From Cucumis sativus (Eukaryota; Streptophyta; Magnoliopsida; Cucurbitales; Cucurbitaceae): a stretch of DNA of 64,000 nucleotides. The notes under the pieces were generated by a model, which saw nothing but the letters and a program-made list of their open reading frames with translations, was not told where the DNA came from and did no database searches. Below, piece by piece: positions 49,345-60,940 of this stretch. The DNA lies in contig NC_026656.2 in assembly GCF_000004075.3 (NCBI RefSeq), forward strand, positions 20,718,607 to 20,782,606, given 5' to 3'. Position 1 is the stretch's first letter, and each line of letters begins with the position of its first letter. Both the position numbers and the translations under genes were made by a program.

Positions 49345-52300
49345 GAAGCATTGAAACATGAGGGGCTCCTGCTGCCTGTATTTACAAAATTTTGTAGATC
49401 TTCATATTGAGGGGAAAAACTATTGCGCTATGCTCAGCATTTTGTTGTAAGTTGCACCTTTATCGTCATTCATCTCTTTTCAAGTCTTTCCTTTCTATCT
49501 TTTTATTGTGCTAGTGAATTTTGTCACAGTTGCTGAAAACACAGATGGAACACACAGTTTCTTTTTCTTTTTCATGGAAACCACAGTTTGTTTTGGTCAC
49601 CCTAGATTGGAAGCCTTTTTTGTACTAGGTGTTTTTCTTGGCGGGGGTGGCTTCTACCCTTGGCTTTAGGATGTTCCATGATCTTTTTATTTGAAGAAAG
49701 AATTGTCATAAAAGCCGTTGCTGCTTTATAGAATATTCTCAAGGATTGGTTAATGGCCCTTGGTTTTAGCTTCAATTGTATCATGATGTAATAATGATTT
49801 CTGCTGAGATGGACACGATGAAGGCTGGAGATCTTTTTATGGCTAATTTACAAATTTAGTCTTCGAACTTTCAAGTTTGTGTTTATTTGGTTCATAAACT
49901 TTAAAAAATGTCTAATAGGTCCTTTAGGCCCTTTACATATTCACATTTTTAAATAATTAATGCAATTCATCTATTAGATATAAAATTAGGTTTTATGTCA
50001 AATAGCATCCTAAACACTAAATTGTGTTTGATACATATGTGAATATAAGAAAATGCTAAATAGGTCAATGATCTGCTAGATCTAAAATTGAAATTAAGAG
50101 ACCTATTGCACACCAAATTGAAAGTTAAGGCCAAATAGACACGAGTTAGAGTACATAGACTAAATTTGCAGTTATGATTAGATGATTGTCACTAATGGTC
50201 TATTTGAAGTCTTGCAAAAGTGAAAAGTGAAAAGTGAAAACATTATATTCCTAATATGTAAAATGAAATCTCTTTTCTAAAAACCTCCATGTGAACGGTT
50301 TCCATGCGAAGGGTATAAAGTATCCTTGGCCCTGTGTTTGCTTGTATATCTCGTTTAGAATCTCATAATCCTCTTGCATTGCTTTTTAGTCATACTTTGT
50401 CAAAATGCATGCCACTAACCTTTTCATTTTGTTGGATAAATTGTACTTTGTGTATTGGTTGAACCGAAATGCGCTGCATTGTAACAATACATAAAATAAG
50501 TTATGTTGTTCAATGTTCATATTGCAAACTGCTAATGTATTTACCTTTTAAGGTCTGCTATCATTTTCAGAACCAGCTTGTGAATTGAATAGAGAAACTG
50601 TGTTTTCTGTAATCAGAGAAGGGAGGCATAAAATGTTGGACTGTGGATGCTACAGAAGACAGACAACTAAAAATTACGCTGCAGGTTTTGATTGAGCCCC
50701 AACCACAGAGCTACTCATTAGTTTTTCCTTCACATACATTGGCTGTATATCATGTTTAAAATGTCAAGGACATTTGAATTTGTTGATTGCTCCTTTACAT
50801 TATGTATAAAATGTTTTAGTGGTAATTATGCGTACTACAGTGTAGAGTGTACAAGTCTCTTTTTCTTCTGCTAGATTTCAGGAGATAATAAGATAAGAAC
50901 TGAACTTGATTGTTCGAACCACCCCCAACATGGACCAAGTTTTTCTTTCAGGTGCGCTTCAACTTTAAGAATTTAAATTATGTTTATACAACGACCTCTG
51001 AGTTCTATGATGTGATTTTTTGTTTTAATCATGTTGATTGAAAATCATGAACTCGGTGTTCGATTTTGTCTGGGTTTCAGGGTCAGGGGAATACTTTGCA
51101 AAAAAAGAAAAACATGAACTTGTATTTAGATTTTAAAGGATTACTTCAATGTGAGTAGTTCTAACAATCAAGTTCAGTTCTTCCATAAATGTTCACAATT
51201 TTACTGTTGAAAAAGGAGCATGTTGAATTTGGTTGAGTGATTATATGGAAATACTTTAGAGAAATCAACTGTATATACCTTACAGTTTATGAGTATTTTT
51301 TTATATATATAATTTGATGTATTCATTATCCTTCTTCCTATTGAAAACATTACAAAGATTTTTTGGACAGAATCAAATACATTCTTAGGTAGATTAATCT
51401 TTCGAATCCTTATTAAACGAGCTCTAAACGTAGATACTTACTCCATAGAATTTCTTTTTAATATTTATGTTTAATTCTTCCTCTTTTTCTTACTTTGCAT
51501 CATTTAAAAAAAAACCATAACTATAGTTTTTTTCAGTTTGACAATAACATAGAGGGAAAGAGATCCAAACTTTCGATTTCAATGAAAAAATATACATTTT
51601 TACATATTGAACTATGCTCAAATTGGGATTTTACACGTTCTAAATCCTACTATGATATTTTATCAAAATTATGCTAAATTTGTACTCAGCTTGTTCTTAA
51701 CTATTTGGAGTGACACCATACAAATCCAACACCCACATGTATGGTTACACATTAATAACAATTTCTAATATATATATAAAGCTAATTTTGATTATCGATA
51801 CTTTACTAAAGTTAAATTAGAACTTTAAAATCTTGATCTAATATTCGTTAAATCTGAGCTTGAGAATGTAAATCTGTATGTTATATTTATGTTGACAAGA
51901 GTATTCAATCAAATTGTTTTAAGTTCAACAAATCGAAACTCGCTCTTTTATTAATGATGTATAATCTTAATTAGTTGATATATGCTCAAGTTTCTTAACT
52001 ATTGAAATTTTTTGTTCAACAAATTCGAAGCGTGGTAAACATCAAAACCTTTGAAAAGATAATTATTAATTCTATTCACTAAACTATGTTTGGTCATATA
52101 TTTAGCCTCCGAAAGATTGTGATATTTTGCTATATTTATAAATATTTTTTAGAAATTTTAGAACATTTTTTAAGAATGTTATATATATATAAAGAAAAAA
52201 AAAGTATGAACGGATGAGTTCAGGACTTCACTAAACCTATTTTGTCAATATTTTGTCTCCCAAATATTTTCTAAAATAACATTATAAAAAATAAGTTTGA

Positions 52301-52376
52301 TGTTTTATAATTTAAAACAGTAAAAAAAAAAAGTAAAAAGTAAAAAGTAAAAATTGAAGAGTAATAAAAATAAAAA
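49345..52376. other. UBP26 3' flank and intergenic region
   Basis: The first 500 bp include the UBP26 3' UTR. A MITE lies at 49846-50171. Between 50.5 and 51.1 kb the sequence is less AT-rich and could be an extended 3' UTR or noncoding transcript, but no open frame supports a gene. From 51.2 to 52.3 kb it is AT-rich with nothing recognisable. Confidence 0.5.
49846..50171. mobile_element. Mutator-like MITE (about 326 bp)
   Basis: The ends are imperfect inverted repeats of about 45 bp: left ACAAATTTAGTCTTCGAAC running to GTTTATTTGG, right (other strand) GCAAATTTAGTCTATGTAC running to GTCTATTTGG. Flanking 9-mers TTATGGCTA (49837-49845) and TTATGATTA (50172-50180) match at 7 of 9 positions, as an aged Mutator-type target duplication. 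No coding capacity. Confidence 0.68.
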
Positions 52377-52495
52377 ATGGAGATTGAAAAGGAAGAAGAT
52401 GATGTAAGCAATAAGGTTGATCGTAAAATAAGGGATTCCACGTACGATCAATTACCACGTGTTTTCCATAATTCATTCAGTGCTATCATCAGGAT

Positions 52496-55400
52496 ATGAA
52501 CCTTCGCCTTCCTTCATTTTGCTTTTCAACTATTTCTTACTACCATTTCCTTAATTCTCTTTCACAATCTTCTTTACGCTCCCTCGCTGATTTCAGACTT
52601 CCTTTCGCCTCTCTCCGCCGTCCAATTGACTGTCGGAGGACCATAAAATTCCACTCCAAGGTGAAGTAAACTGGTTTCTGTCTTGAATCTACTTCCTCAG
52701 CTACCTTAGGGAGTTTCGTTCTTTTTTTTTTTCTTTTTTCTTTGGCTTGGGGCTTCGATATTTATTCTTTGTTGTAATTCATTTTGGGAAATTGTGTTTG
52801 TAGAGAGAATGGTGGTTTTAACTACTAAATTGCTTGGGCAAGGAACAGGGTCGTTTCCATTGCTTACTGCTCACAAGTTTAGTTCACCGAGGTATATATT
52901 AGTTTATCATTAATCATTCAAACGTGAATCTAGCTTAATTTTGGCTCTTCAACTCAAAAGTATATTTATTTATTTATTTCGAGTTCAATTGCAAGTGGGT
53001 ACGAGGAAGTATTCACACTTGGATTCAAACTTTTGACCTCTTGGTTGAAGACATTTCTGATCAGTTAACCTTGTATTAATGTGTTTGAATGAAGATATTG
53101 GCATCATTTGGATTTATTTCTTATACTTTCTTGATTCCATTGCTATTGGATTTAGTTCTTATACTCTCATTGTTTTCGCTTTAAAAATTGTTTCTTCAAC
53201 TCAGGAAGAAATTTGAAACGACTAAGCTATCCAAGGCCACCAATTCTGAGACTAATACCAAGAAGGCAAACTTATCTGTCAAAAAAAGGGAGAAGATCAG
53301 ATTGCCTAGTTATAGTGGCCAAGGCAGGACGTATCATATCAAAGAATTCCTGAATCATCCTTCAGGAATTGAAGCAATGCTTAACAAAAATGCCTTAAAA
53401 AGTTTCCAGTTACTTGATGCTAACACATACAGGTCTCTTCCATTTGTCCCTTTGGTGGTAGTTTCATCCTATTAGCTTTTAAAACAATGGCGTATGATTT
53501 TTCTCTTTTGCATCTAATAGCCTAAAGTCATTACCTTAATTGCAAGTTATTATGTCCTCTTTGAGGTAAATGGTTACTGTTTTGTTTTTGCAGATGCACT
53601 CTGCCTAAATTGCAACTTTTGAACTTTGAAGCTGCACCTACACTGGATTTACGAGTGATCCCGACAGATGAAGATTTTACCGTTGAGATGCTTTCGTGCA
53701 AGGTGAGGAGTCTAGTCACTGAATGAGTTGGCAGGTAGAAACAACAAAGATTTACAAGATATCCATTTGCAATTGATTTTAAGCAAGTTGAGTGGTTGAG
53801 ATTGAACCTCCGCAGGAGATTAAAATAGTTGGCTAGGTAGTCATTTCATGATCTTATTACACTTGAGCATGAAGAAATAATCCTTTTAGTACAATAGATT
53901 AAAAGTAAAAGTTTCTCTGAGCTGCATCCGAGTGATCTTTAAGCCTTGTTTGATAAGCCATGTTGTTTTAGGGTTTCTCTTTTCTTTTCTAAATTGACAC
54001 TTAAATTACGTCCACCTATGAGTTTCTATTTTGTCATCTACCTTTATCTTCAAAATTCAAGCCAAGTTTTAAAAACCAAAACAAATAGTTTCAAATATTT
54101 TTTTCAGAAAAGATAAAAACTATTATAAAGAAATGATGAGAAAACATGCTCAATTTTTAAAAACGACATGGTTGGGCCTAAATTTCTTCTTCCATATATA
54201 TTGAGGAAGGTCTAAATTGTTTGATGTGGGAGTCTGCTGGTTCTGGCACCTTTGGGTTTTTGTTAGATTGATTGATGATGTGATAGTCATGCCCATTTGT
54301 TTTGAAGTCTACAGAAAGCTACTATCGTCTGCCCAGATGAGAGTTAATTGAAAATTATGAATGAATACACGTGCATATTAAGATCATAGTAAACTTTGTT
54401 TGTTGTCTATTCAATAGGAAGCACAGTACAAAAGGTTCAAAATTGGTGACATTTGAAATTTTATTCGTAGTTTGAAGGTTCTGAATTGGTGGAACGCCAA
54501 AACGAACATTTTTCAGGTAAACTGAACCTCCCCTTAGCTATGAGAATTATTGATTTTTCAATCCAAGTGTAACACAACTAGCCAAGGTATATTCCCTCAT
54601 CTAAGAAGTCAAAGATTTATATCCTCTCATGTCTTGTTGAACTCTCTAAGAATTATTTGTTTGTAGATTTGACGTCTCTAAAGAATAGAATCACTTTTCT
54701 AATTCATTGACATTTCAAGTGACGGGGGCAAGATAATCTAGGTGCTCATTGCTTTTAAATGTGCAGCCTTGATGATTAATCACTTGACATGGGACACAAT
54801 CGATTCAAATTCATATCTGGAAGTTGATGTGAAGTTGAATTTGTCTCTGGAGGTTATAATCTTTATCATCAATATCATATTTAACTGGCTATCATTTACT
54901 GACTGAATAATTCATCTCTTATGCAGATTTATACACTTCCCTTCACCCTAATGCCTACCGCGGCAGTCGAGAATCCAGGAAATTTGTAAGTTATTTAGTT
55001 GCATTTGATAACTATTTGGTTTTTAGTTCTAGAAAATTAAGTTGGTAAATATTATGTACGTCCTATGAGTTTATCTGTTACTTATTTATTTTCTAATAAT
55101 AAAGTCTTCATAGTTTATGTCTAAGTCTTGGAAAATTTGTTTTTGTTTTTAAAAGTTAGCTATGACTCCAAAAGTTACCTTCAGAAAGACAGACTCTAAC
55201 TATACTCTGTCTACTGTATAACTTACTTTAACAACATGAAAGGGGAAAGACTTCACTTATAACTGATACTGTTCTAGCAACCTCTAGCAAGAACTCTTCT
55301 GTTTGCCAGTCAATCTCCTAAGCTATAAATAGAAACTGTTATACCAGCTTTTGCATTAGTTTCTCAAATTCAGTTTCAATGATCGAGTAAGACCCGAACT

Positions 55401-55620
55401 TCAACTTGATGGATACTCAATATTTGAGTTTCCTTTTGCTGTGGCTATTCATTATCATTCTTGGTTATGCACCATTTCTTATAACTTCAAATTATGGTGA
55501 CACAGGATGCTACAAGCTCTCTTGGACAACCTTGTGCCTCTACTGCTGCGGCAATTAATGCAAGATTATGAAAAATGGATTAGTCAGCAGCTAGATCATT
55601 CTCAACTCTCCATCTCTTGA
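52496..55620 (+). CDS. DUF1997 family protein (probably plastid), alternative N-termini
   Basis: Certain coding exons: 52809-52891 (from ATG), 53205-53432, 53594-53702, 54471-54516, 54767-54852, 54927-54985 and 55506-55620. Together they give 241 aa, frame kept. The DUF1997 core runs from SYSGQGRTYHIKEFLNHPSG through FNFEAAPTLDLRV-like text to the C-terminal LDNLVPLLLRQLMQDYEKW. An upstream exon at 52496-52660 encodes 55 residues rich in Ser, Arg, Leu and Phe with almost no acidic residues, a good organelle transit peptide. It joins in frame only if the second of three overlapping AGs is used as acceptor (exon from 52806), giving 297 aa. With the first AG (exon from 52804) the upstream frame stops after a few codons and translation would have to start at 52809. 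The family's biochemical role is unknown; it is shared by plants and cyanobacteria, which favours the plastid form. Confidence 0.85.
52960..53060 (-). repeat. Possible SINE-like fragment in DUF1997 intron
   Basis: Read on the minus strand, a GGTTAACTGATC block is followed by CAAGAGGTCAAAAGTTTGAATCC, the second resembling a Pol III B box. Without a clear A-box, tail or target duplication this stays weak. Confidence 0.2.
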
Positions 55621-56648
55621 TTCACTGCGAAGTTAAACGACAGCCTTCAATTTTCAAGCTACAGAGAAGCCTAGATTAAGAGAAGTTAACTGAAAGAAAA
55701 AAGAAAAAAAAATGATTGTGAAGTGTGTCTTAACACTACATTTCTACATTGTACATTGTTTAGGCTATTCCTACAAAAGGGAAGTAAAGTAGTCGATTCA
55801 AGGCCACGTGATAGTGAAGTTTAGAGACCTTGTTTAGTTTGCAACAAGAAAGTTAATGAAAAACACAGTTTGTATTTAAAGGTTTTATTATTAATATGTT
55901 TGGTAAAAGATTCCAAAGACTATCTTTAAACTACGATTTTAACAGTTTCGTTTTAAGAAAATGAGTACATATGCTAATTATTTAACTTACACAAAATTTC
56001 AACGCAACTTTGGCTTTCCATTTCAAGAAACTAAATACATAACATGAAATTTTGTATTTAAATTACAACCTTGAGGTTTTCAGCACACCTTTGACCTTTT
56101 GATTTCAAAAGAATGAATAAAAGACAATTATTTAACATAAATGACAACATGAAGATTAGAAATACTTTTCACTTGAGATTTGAACTTCCAATTTTTTTAA
56201 AAAGAGTATATGTCAATGAATCTCTAAAACTAGACTTATTTAGAGACCTTAACAACTAATATAGTAAATAAAAAATACAAAATAGAGACATTATAAGCAC
56301 TTCAATAGAGCTTTAAAATTTACTCCGGAACTCGAATCTTCTGCATATACAAACTTGCTAGCACAAATGGGATTCAAATATTGGATCGCCTTTCCAGAAC
56401 CTGATGAAAACAATACAACAATGAACAATACACAAAAGACAATTCCATTTCTGTCCCTGCCCGGAACAAGCTTTTCTGTAGCAACTATGAAGGAAGTTGA
56501 AAGCAAACAACATTTCAAATAAATTGTCTTTACAGGAAAGAGGAAAGAGGAAAGAGGAAAGATACAACCTTTCAAACAAGGCATATCATGATTCAAGCTC
56601 TAGAATTGATAGAAACAATAAGCAAACATACGGATATTGAACCCAAGC
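55621..56648. other. Convergent intergenic region between DUF1997 and cwf21 genes
   Basis: Both genes end here, so this kilobase is two 3' UTRs plus AT-rich spacer. The open frames at 56291-56596 on the minus strand lie just past the cwf21 stop and are most likely its 3' UTR. Confidence 0.6.
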
Positions 56649-59600
56649 CTAATGATTATCACGTCTGCTTGATCGAGATTCATATTTGGGCCTCTTTCTG
56701 GAATCCTCCCTATCTCTTGTAGATTCTCTAGTTTCATAATCTTTCTCAGATCTCTGCCTGCTACTTGGTTGATACTCCCCTCTTTCAACTTCCCTGCTTG
56801 ATTTTAGACCCTCATCTCTTTCATGTTTTCTCCCTCTAGGCTCCTCATATCTGCTGTGCCTTTTTTCCTCTTCAGTATCTTGATCAGTCCTCCGATGGTG
56901 ATGAGACTCGTTAGCCTTGCGATGATGTCTACTTCCATGCTCAGTTTCTTCAGAATATCTGCTTCCTGTTCGAATCGACTTTCTGTCGTCATCCTCAATT
57001 TGTGCACTGTAGCGTGATCTAGTGTTTGATTCAGAGTCAATTTTGAAGTCTTCCCTGTACCGTCCATCCCTTGTGTCATCGTACCTACCACTCCGTGATC
57101 TTCTGCTTGATTCAGAGTCATGTTTGATATCTTTCTTGGGGTCAGAATTTCGATTTCTAGATTTTGACTCTGGCTCTTGCTCAATTTCAGGACCTTCATC
57201 AAGCTTTCTCTTGCCGTTCATTTTATCTGTCCGTTGACTTGCATGGTTCAACTCATTGATAGAATCTTTCTTAAACTTGTACAAACCATCTGCATGGTTT
57301 TTCCCTCTTTCACGTGCTCCATCAGTTGATTTTACTCCCTTCTCTAGATCAGAATCGTCAGATGAATATTTCTTAGCTCTCTTGTGTTTAACTGCAAGGC
57401 TATCATCAGAATTTTCACTGTCATCATGTTGCCTTTTACCATCTATTTTTCTTTTTGTAGCTATCTTACCACTTCTACCAAGATATTCACCTTCTTCTTC
57501 GGATTTATCATCAGTGTTGTGTCTCCTACCTTCTGCATGGTCTAAGTTCCCTTTTCCTCTTTCACGAGCTCCACTGCTCAATTTTCCTCCCTTCTCTAGA
57601 TTAAAACCGTCACCAGACAAATATTTCTTAGCTTTCTTGTGGTCATCATCGCCCTTTCTATGAACTGCTAAGCTATCATCAGAATTATTGCTATCATGTT
57701 GCCTTTTAGCATCTATTTTTCCTTTTGTGGCTATCTTACCACTTCTACCAAAATATTCGCCTTCTTCTTCAGAACTATCATCAATATTGTGCCTCCTACC
57801 TCTGCGCCTCTTCACTAATTCATCACTGCTAGATCTGTTATCGCCACTTTTTTCATCATCAATGTCATGTCTGCGTCTACGATCATCTTTGTTTGGATAC
57901 TTTCTTGACTTTTCAGAATCGGATTCACTATTTACCCTGCTCTTTCCTGTATGTTTGCTGTGATATCTATGCGTACTCTTCATGCGACCTACATCAGAAT
58001 CAGAACTGTCATGGTCAGAGCTGTCACTTTCTCCATATCTTTTACCATGCTGGCTTTTGTGTTTCAGTTGCCTGTGTTTATCTTCAATCCCACTGTCAGA
58101 ATTGGTTTCATCAGTAGAATCCTGTTTCCGGCTTCTTTGCTTCTTCACCTTGTGACTTTCATGTCGACCAGATCCTTTTTTCTTGTGGCTGTCCATCCCA
58201 ATCTTATCACCATCCGTAAAGGAATCAGAACCATCGCTATCATGCCTTGTGCTTTTCTTCTGCTTCTTTGAGGTGTGTTTCTTGTCAACATCACTGTCGA
58301 GATCACTTCCATGACCTCTTTGATTATTTCTCACACTCTTCTTGGTTTTCTTGTGCTCTCCATCAGAATCAGTATCAGAAGAATCATCACTATCATGCCT
58401 TCTGTTTTTCTTATGCTTCCTCGAGGTCAAATATTTCTGGTCAAGATCGCTGTCTGAGTCAGTTTCAAGATTATCTTTCCGTTTATTTCTCGAGTGCTTT
58501 TTGGTTACCTTGTGCTCGCCACCAGAATCAGTTTCAGAAGAATCATCACTATCATGTCTTCTATTCTTTTTAGAGTTCCTTGAGGCGACATATTTATTGT
58601 TGACATCAATGTCAAGGTCACTTTCAGAATCATTCCTTCTACTATCTCTCAAGTTCTTCTTGGTTCCCTTCCGCTCACCAGAATCTGTGTCAGAAGAATC
58701 ATCCTTGGATCTTCTTTTTTTATCCTTTTGTTTCATCTCTTTTGAAGCCCCCTTTTTGACATCCTTATCATCATACTGATCTTCAGTGCCACGCTTTTTC
58801 CAGTTCAAATCTCTGTCCAGAAAAGAGTGTTCAGACTTCTCATGACGTTTCATATCAGCATTCTGACCCTCTCTTCTATTCCTTGATGGATCAGAAATCT
58901 CATCTTTAACCTGTTCACTATCATCCAATGAACCCAACCCAAGAGCAGCTCTCAATGTTTTCATCTGCTCCTCCTTTCTTGCAGCAATTTGGTGAGTCTG
59001 TGTATCTGATACCCTGTTCAATCAAGGGACACCATTTAGACAATCACTTCGTGCACAGAATAAGAACGCAGCACTGGTCATAAACTATAAATATGATAAA
59101 AGATCAGAGTCAACAGAAATATAGCAAGTACAAAAATTAGTTTGACCTCACAAGGAAAATAAATTTGCATTAAACCATGAAGGAAGAAGACACAGATCCA
59201 TGAAACTAGATGCTAAAAGGCCACTTTCTTGTCACTACCCAAATATGGTTTTGCTCCAGTCTCCTTCCCAGTTCCACATTTTCCATTAAGCGAATAGAAA
59301 TGCTGTGCTTCACATTCACACTCCATTCTTACGTGGTACAGTCATTATTATTTCTCAAGAAATAAATTACATCATCTTACATATCATTTATGAAAGACGA
59401 GCAGTGCCTTCCAATTAAAAAAAAAAAAAGGAAAAGAGCAGCAATATGCAAAAAAATTTAGCATACAAGCAATTATCAAAAAACTAAATACCAAAAGAAT
59501 GGTATTTGAGAATTTCTGATTATAATAATAGAATAAAAAGGAAATCTCAATGACTTCAGCAATTTATTATTCAATCTCATCAAGCTTTTGTGTATCAAAC

Positions 59601-59984
59601 CCACAAAACGAACGAATGAACACCATACCTCTTATCAGCAAGAACAATGGCAGAGGATCCATCTTTTTCCTCAGAACCAGAAGCAGCTTCCAAATTCTCA
59701 CGAGCTTCCCTCAACTTTTCAGAAATTTCCTTCTCTGTATAGCCTTGTTCGTTGAGCTTGTCCTCAAGTATGACAAGTTTGAGTTCAATCTGACGCTTGC
59801 GGTCATGCTCGAGAATGTCTTTATTAGGTTTCTTGGAAACTCCAGCAGTGCCCTGATCTTCTTCAAATCCTCTGGTGCTTTCAGCAACCTTTCCAGTCTT
59901 TGGCCTCACAAAAAACTTGTTCGTCTGGATATAACCGTTAGTGCCAGACCCTCTAGGAGTCTGTAATCCAATACCGTTATACAT
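56649..59984 (-). CDS. cwf21-domain, SRRM2/CWC21-like spliceosomal protein with RS-like tail
   Basis: Two coding exons on the minus strand, 59629-59984 and 56649-59013 (AG|G join), giving 906 aa. The N-terminus [20 protein letters not shown] is the hallmark start of the Cwc21/SRRM2 family. The cwf21 helical segment ([16 protein letters not shown], then [19 protein letters not shown]) lies at about residues 52-92; in yeast Cwc21 this region contacts Prp8 and Snu114 in the spliceosome. Residues 120-160 include [20 protein letters not shown]. The rest is low-complexity Lys/Arg/Ser/Asp/His with several internal repeats: units around [13 protein letters not shown] (about 265-380) and a duplicated block of about 90 residues starting GRRHN (about 524-612 and 616-700). 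It should act in nuclear pre-mRNA splicing. A leader intron is likely (acceptor near 60007). Part of the gene is duplicated at 16.0-16.2 kb. Confidence 0.93.
57285..57805 (-). repeat. Internal coding duplication in the cwf21 gene (two copies of about 270 bp)
   Basis: Two copies encode, in order, GRRHN(I/T)DD, S-EEEGEY(F/L)[36 protein letters not shown] and GARERGK. Copy 1 runs from about 57805 down to 57535 and copy 2 from about 57530 down to 57285. Copies differ by small in-frame insertions and substitutions. Confidence 0.85.
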
Positions 59985-60940
59985 AGTCCTGCAGCTTCAC
60001 CAACCTAGAAAGAATCCAGTCAAGTACTATAAACCCAAATCACAGAACAAAAAATTACGAAAAAAAAAAAATAAATCTCAAGCACCAAAATAATTAAAAG
60101 AGAAATCGAAGATCAGAACTGGGAGAAAAAGAAAGAAGATTCCATCTCATAAACCCCTCAAAATAATATTTTGAAATCTACACACCTCAAACTTGAAGAA
60201 CAACCGAGAGTGAGAGATAATAACGAAATCAAAGAAAGCACCAGAGACGGAGAGATCTTAAACAATCAAAGGCGACAACATTGAGAGACGAGAGATAAAT
60301 GGAGATCAGAGAAGGAGAGGCTTGAGATAAATCAATAGTGTTGAAATGATTATAAAGAGAGATTGGGATTTTCGGTCTGAAGGTGAAAGAAAAATAGGCG
60401 CGATGAAGAACCCTAGCTTATTAGATATAAAAACCTTTTCTTTAATAGGAATTCCAATAAATAAAAATAAAATCCCTTTTTATTTTATTTCATTAAAGAT
60501 TAATAAATAAAAAGAAACTACTTTTTTTTTTTTTTTATTTCACCCCATGATCTGCAAATTATTTATTTGATTTTAAAATGTTTTTGAAACAAAAAAAAAT
60601 ACAAAACAGTGAAGAAAATTTATTTAAAATGATACAATTTTTTTAATATACAAATATAACAAAATATTATTTGAACACTTTTCTAGTTATAATTGTCTAT
60701 ATTTTATTTTTTTTATTGAACGGAGAAAATTTTATATTAATATTTTATGATAGTATTTTTTGGAAATTCGGAGTTGTTGTTTTTTAACAAAATTAATCCA
60801 ACACAGAAAAAATAAATTGTAATAAACCTTCTCTCTGTTTTATCAACTGCTTGCTCTCAATCTTTAAGCCCTAATTACTCTTTCCCCATTCTTGTCAGCC
60901 TCCATCCGCCCTTCACTCTCCCTTGCCGGTTCGATCAAAA
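59985..60940. promoter_or_regulatory. Divergent promoter region of cwf21 and NAGK genes
   Basis: The two ATGs are 956 bp apart and point away from each other. The cwf21 side has an A/G-rich leader (60120-60420), probably with an intron between a donor near 60188 and an acceptor near 60007. The NAGK side has a short C/T-rich leader (60825-60940). The AT-rich core between about 60420 and 60825 must hold both promoters. TSS positions are inferred. Confidence 0.5.

Noticed and set aside
52377-52480. An earlier ATG before the DUF1997 gene
   Set aside because: Its frame (MEIEKEEDD...) ends before the transit-like exon and joins nothing; it is probably upstream of the transcript or a minor uORF.
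57022-58779. Several overlapping plus-strand open frames of 70-145 codons
   Set aside because: They are antisense shadows of the repetitive cwf21 coding exon and show the same periodicity; none has independent family features.
60923-60940. Upstream extension of NAGK by six codons
   Set aside because: It would need a TTG start; the first ATG at 60941 is normal for a plant nuclear gene.
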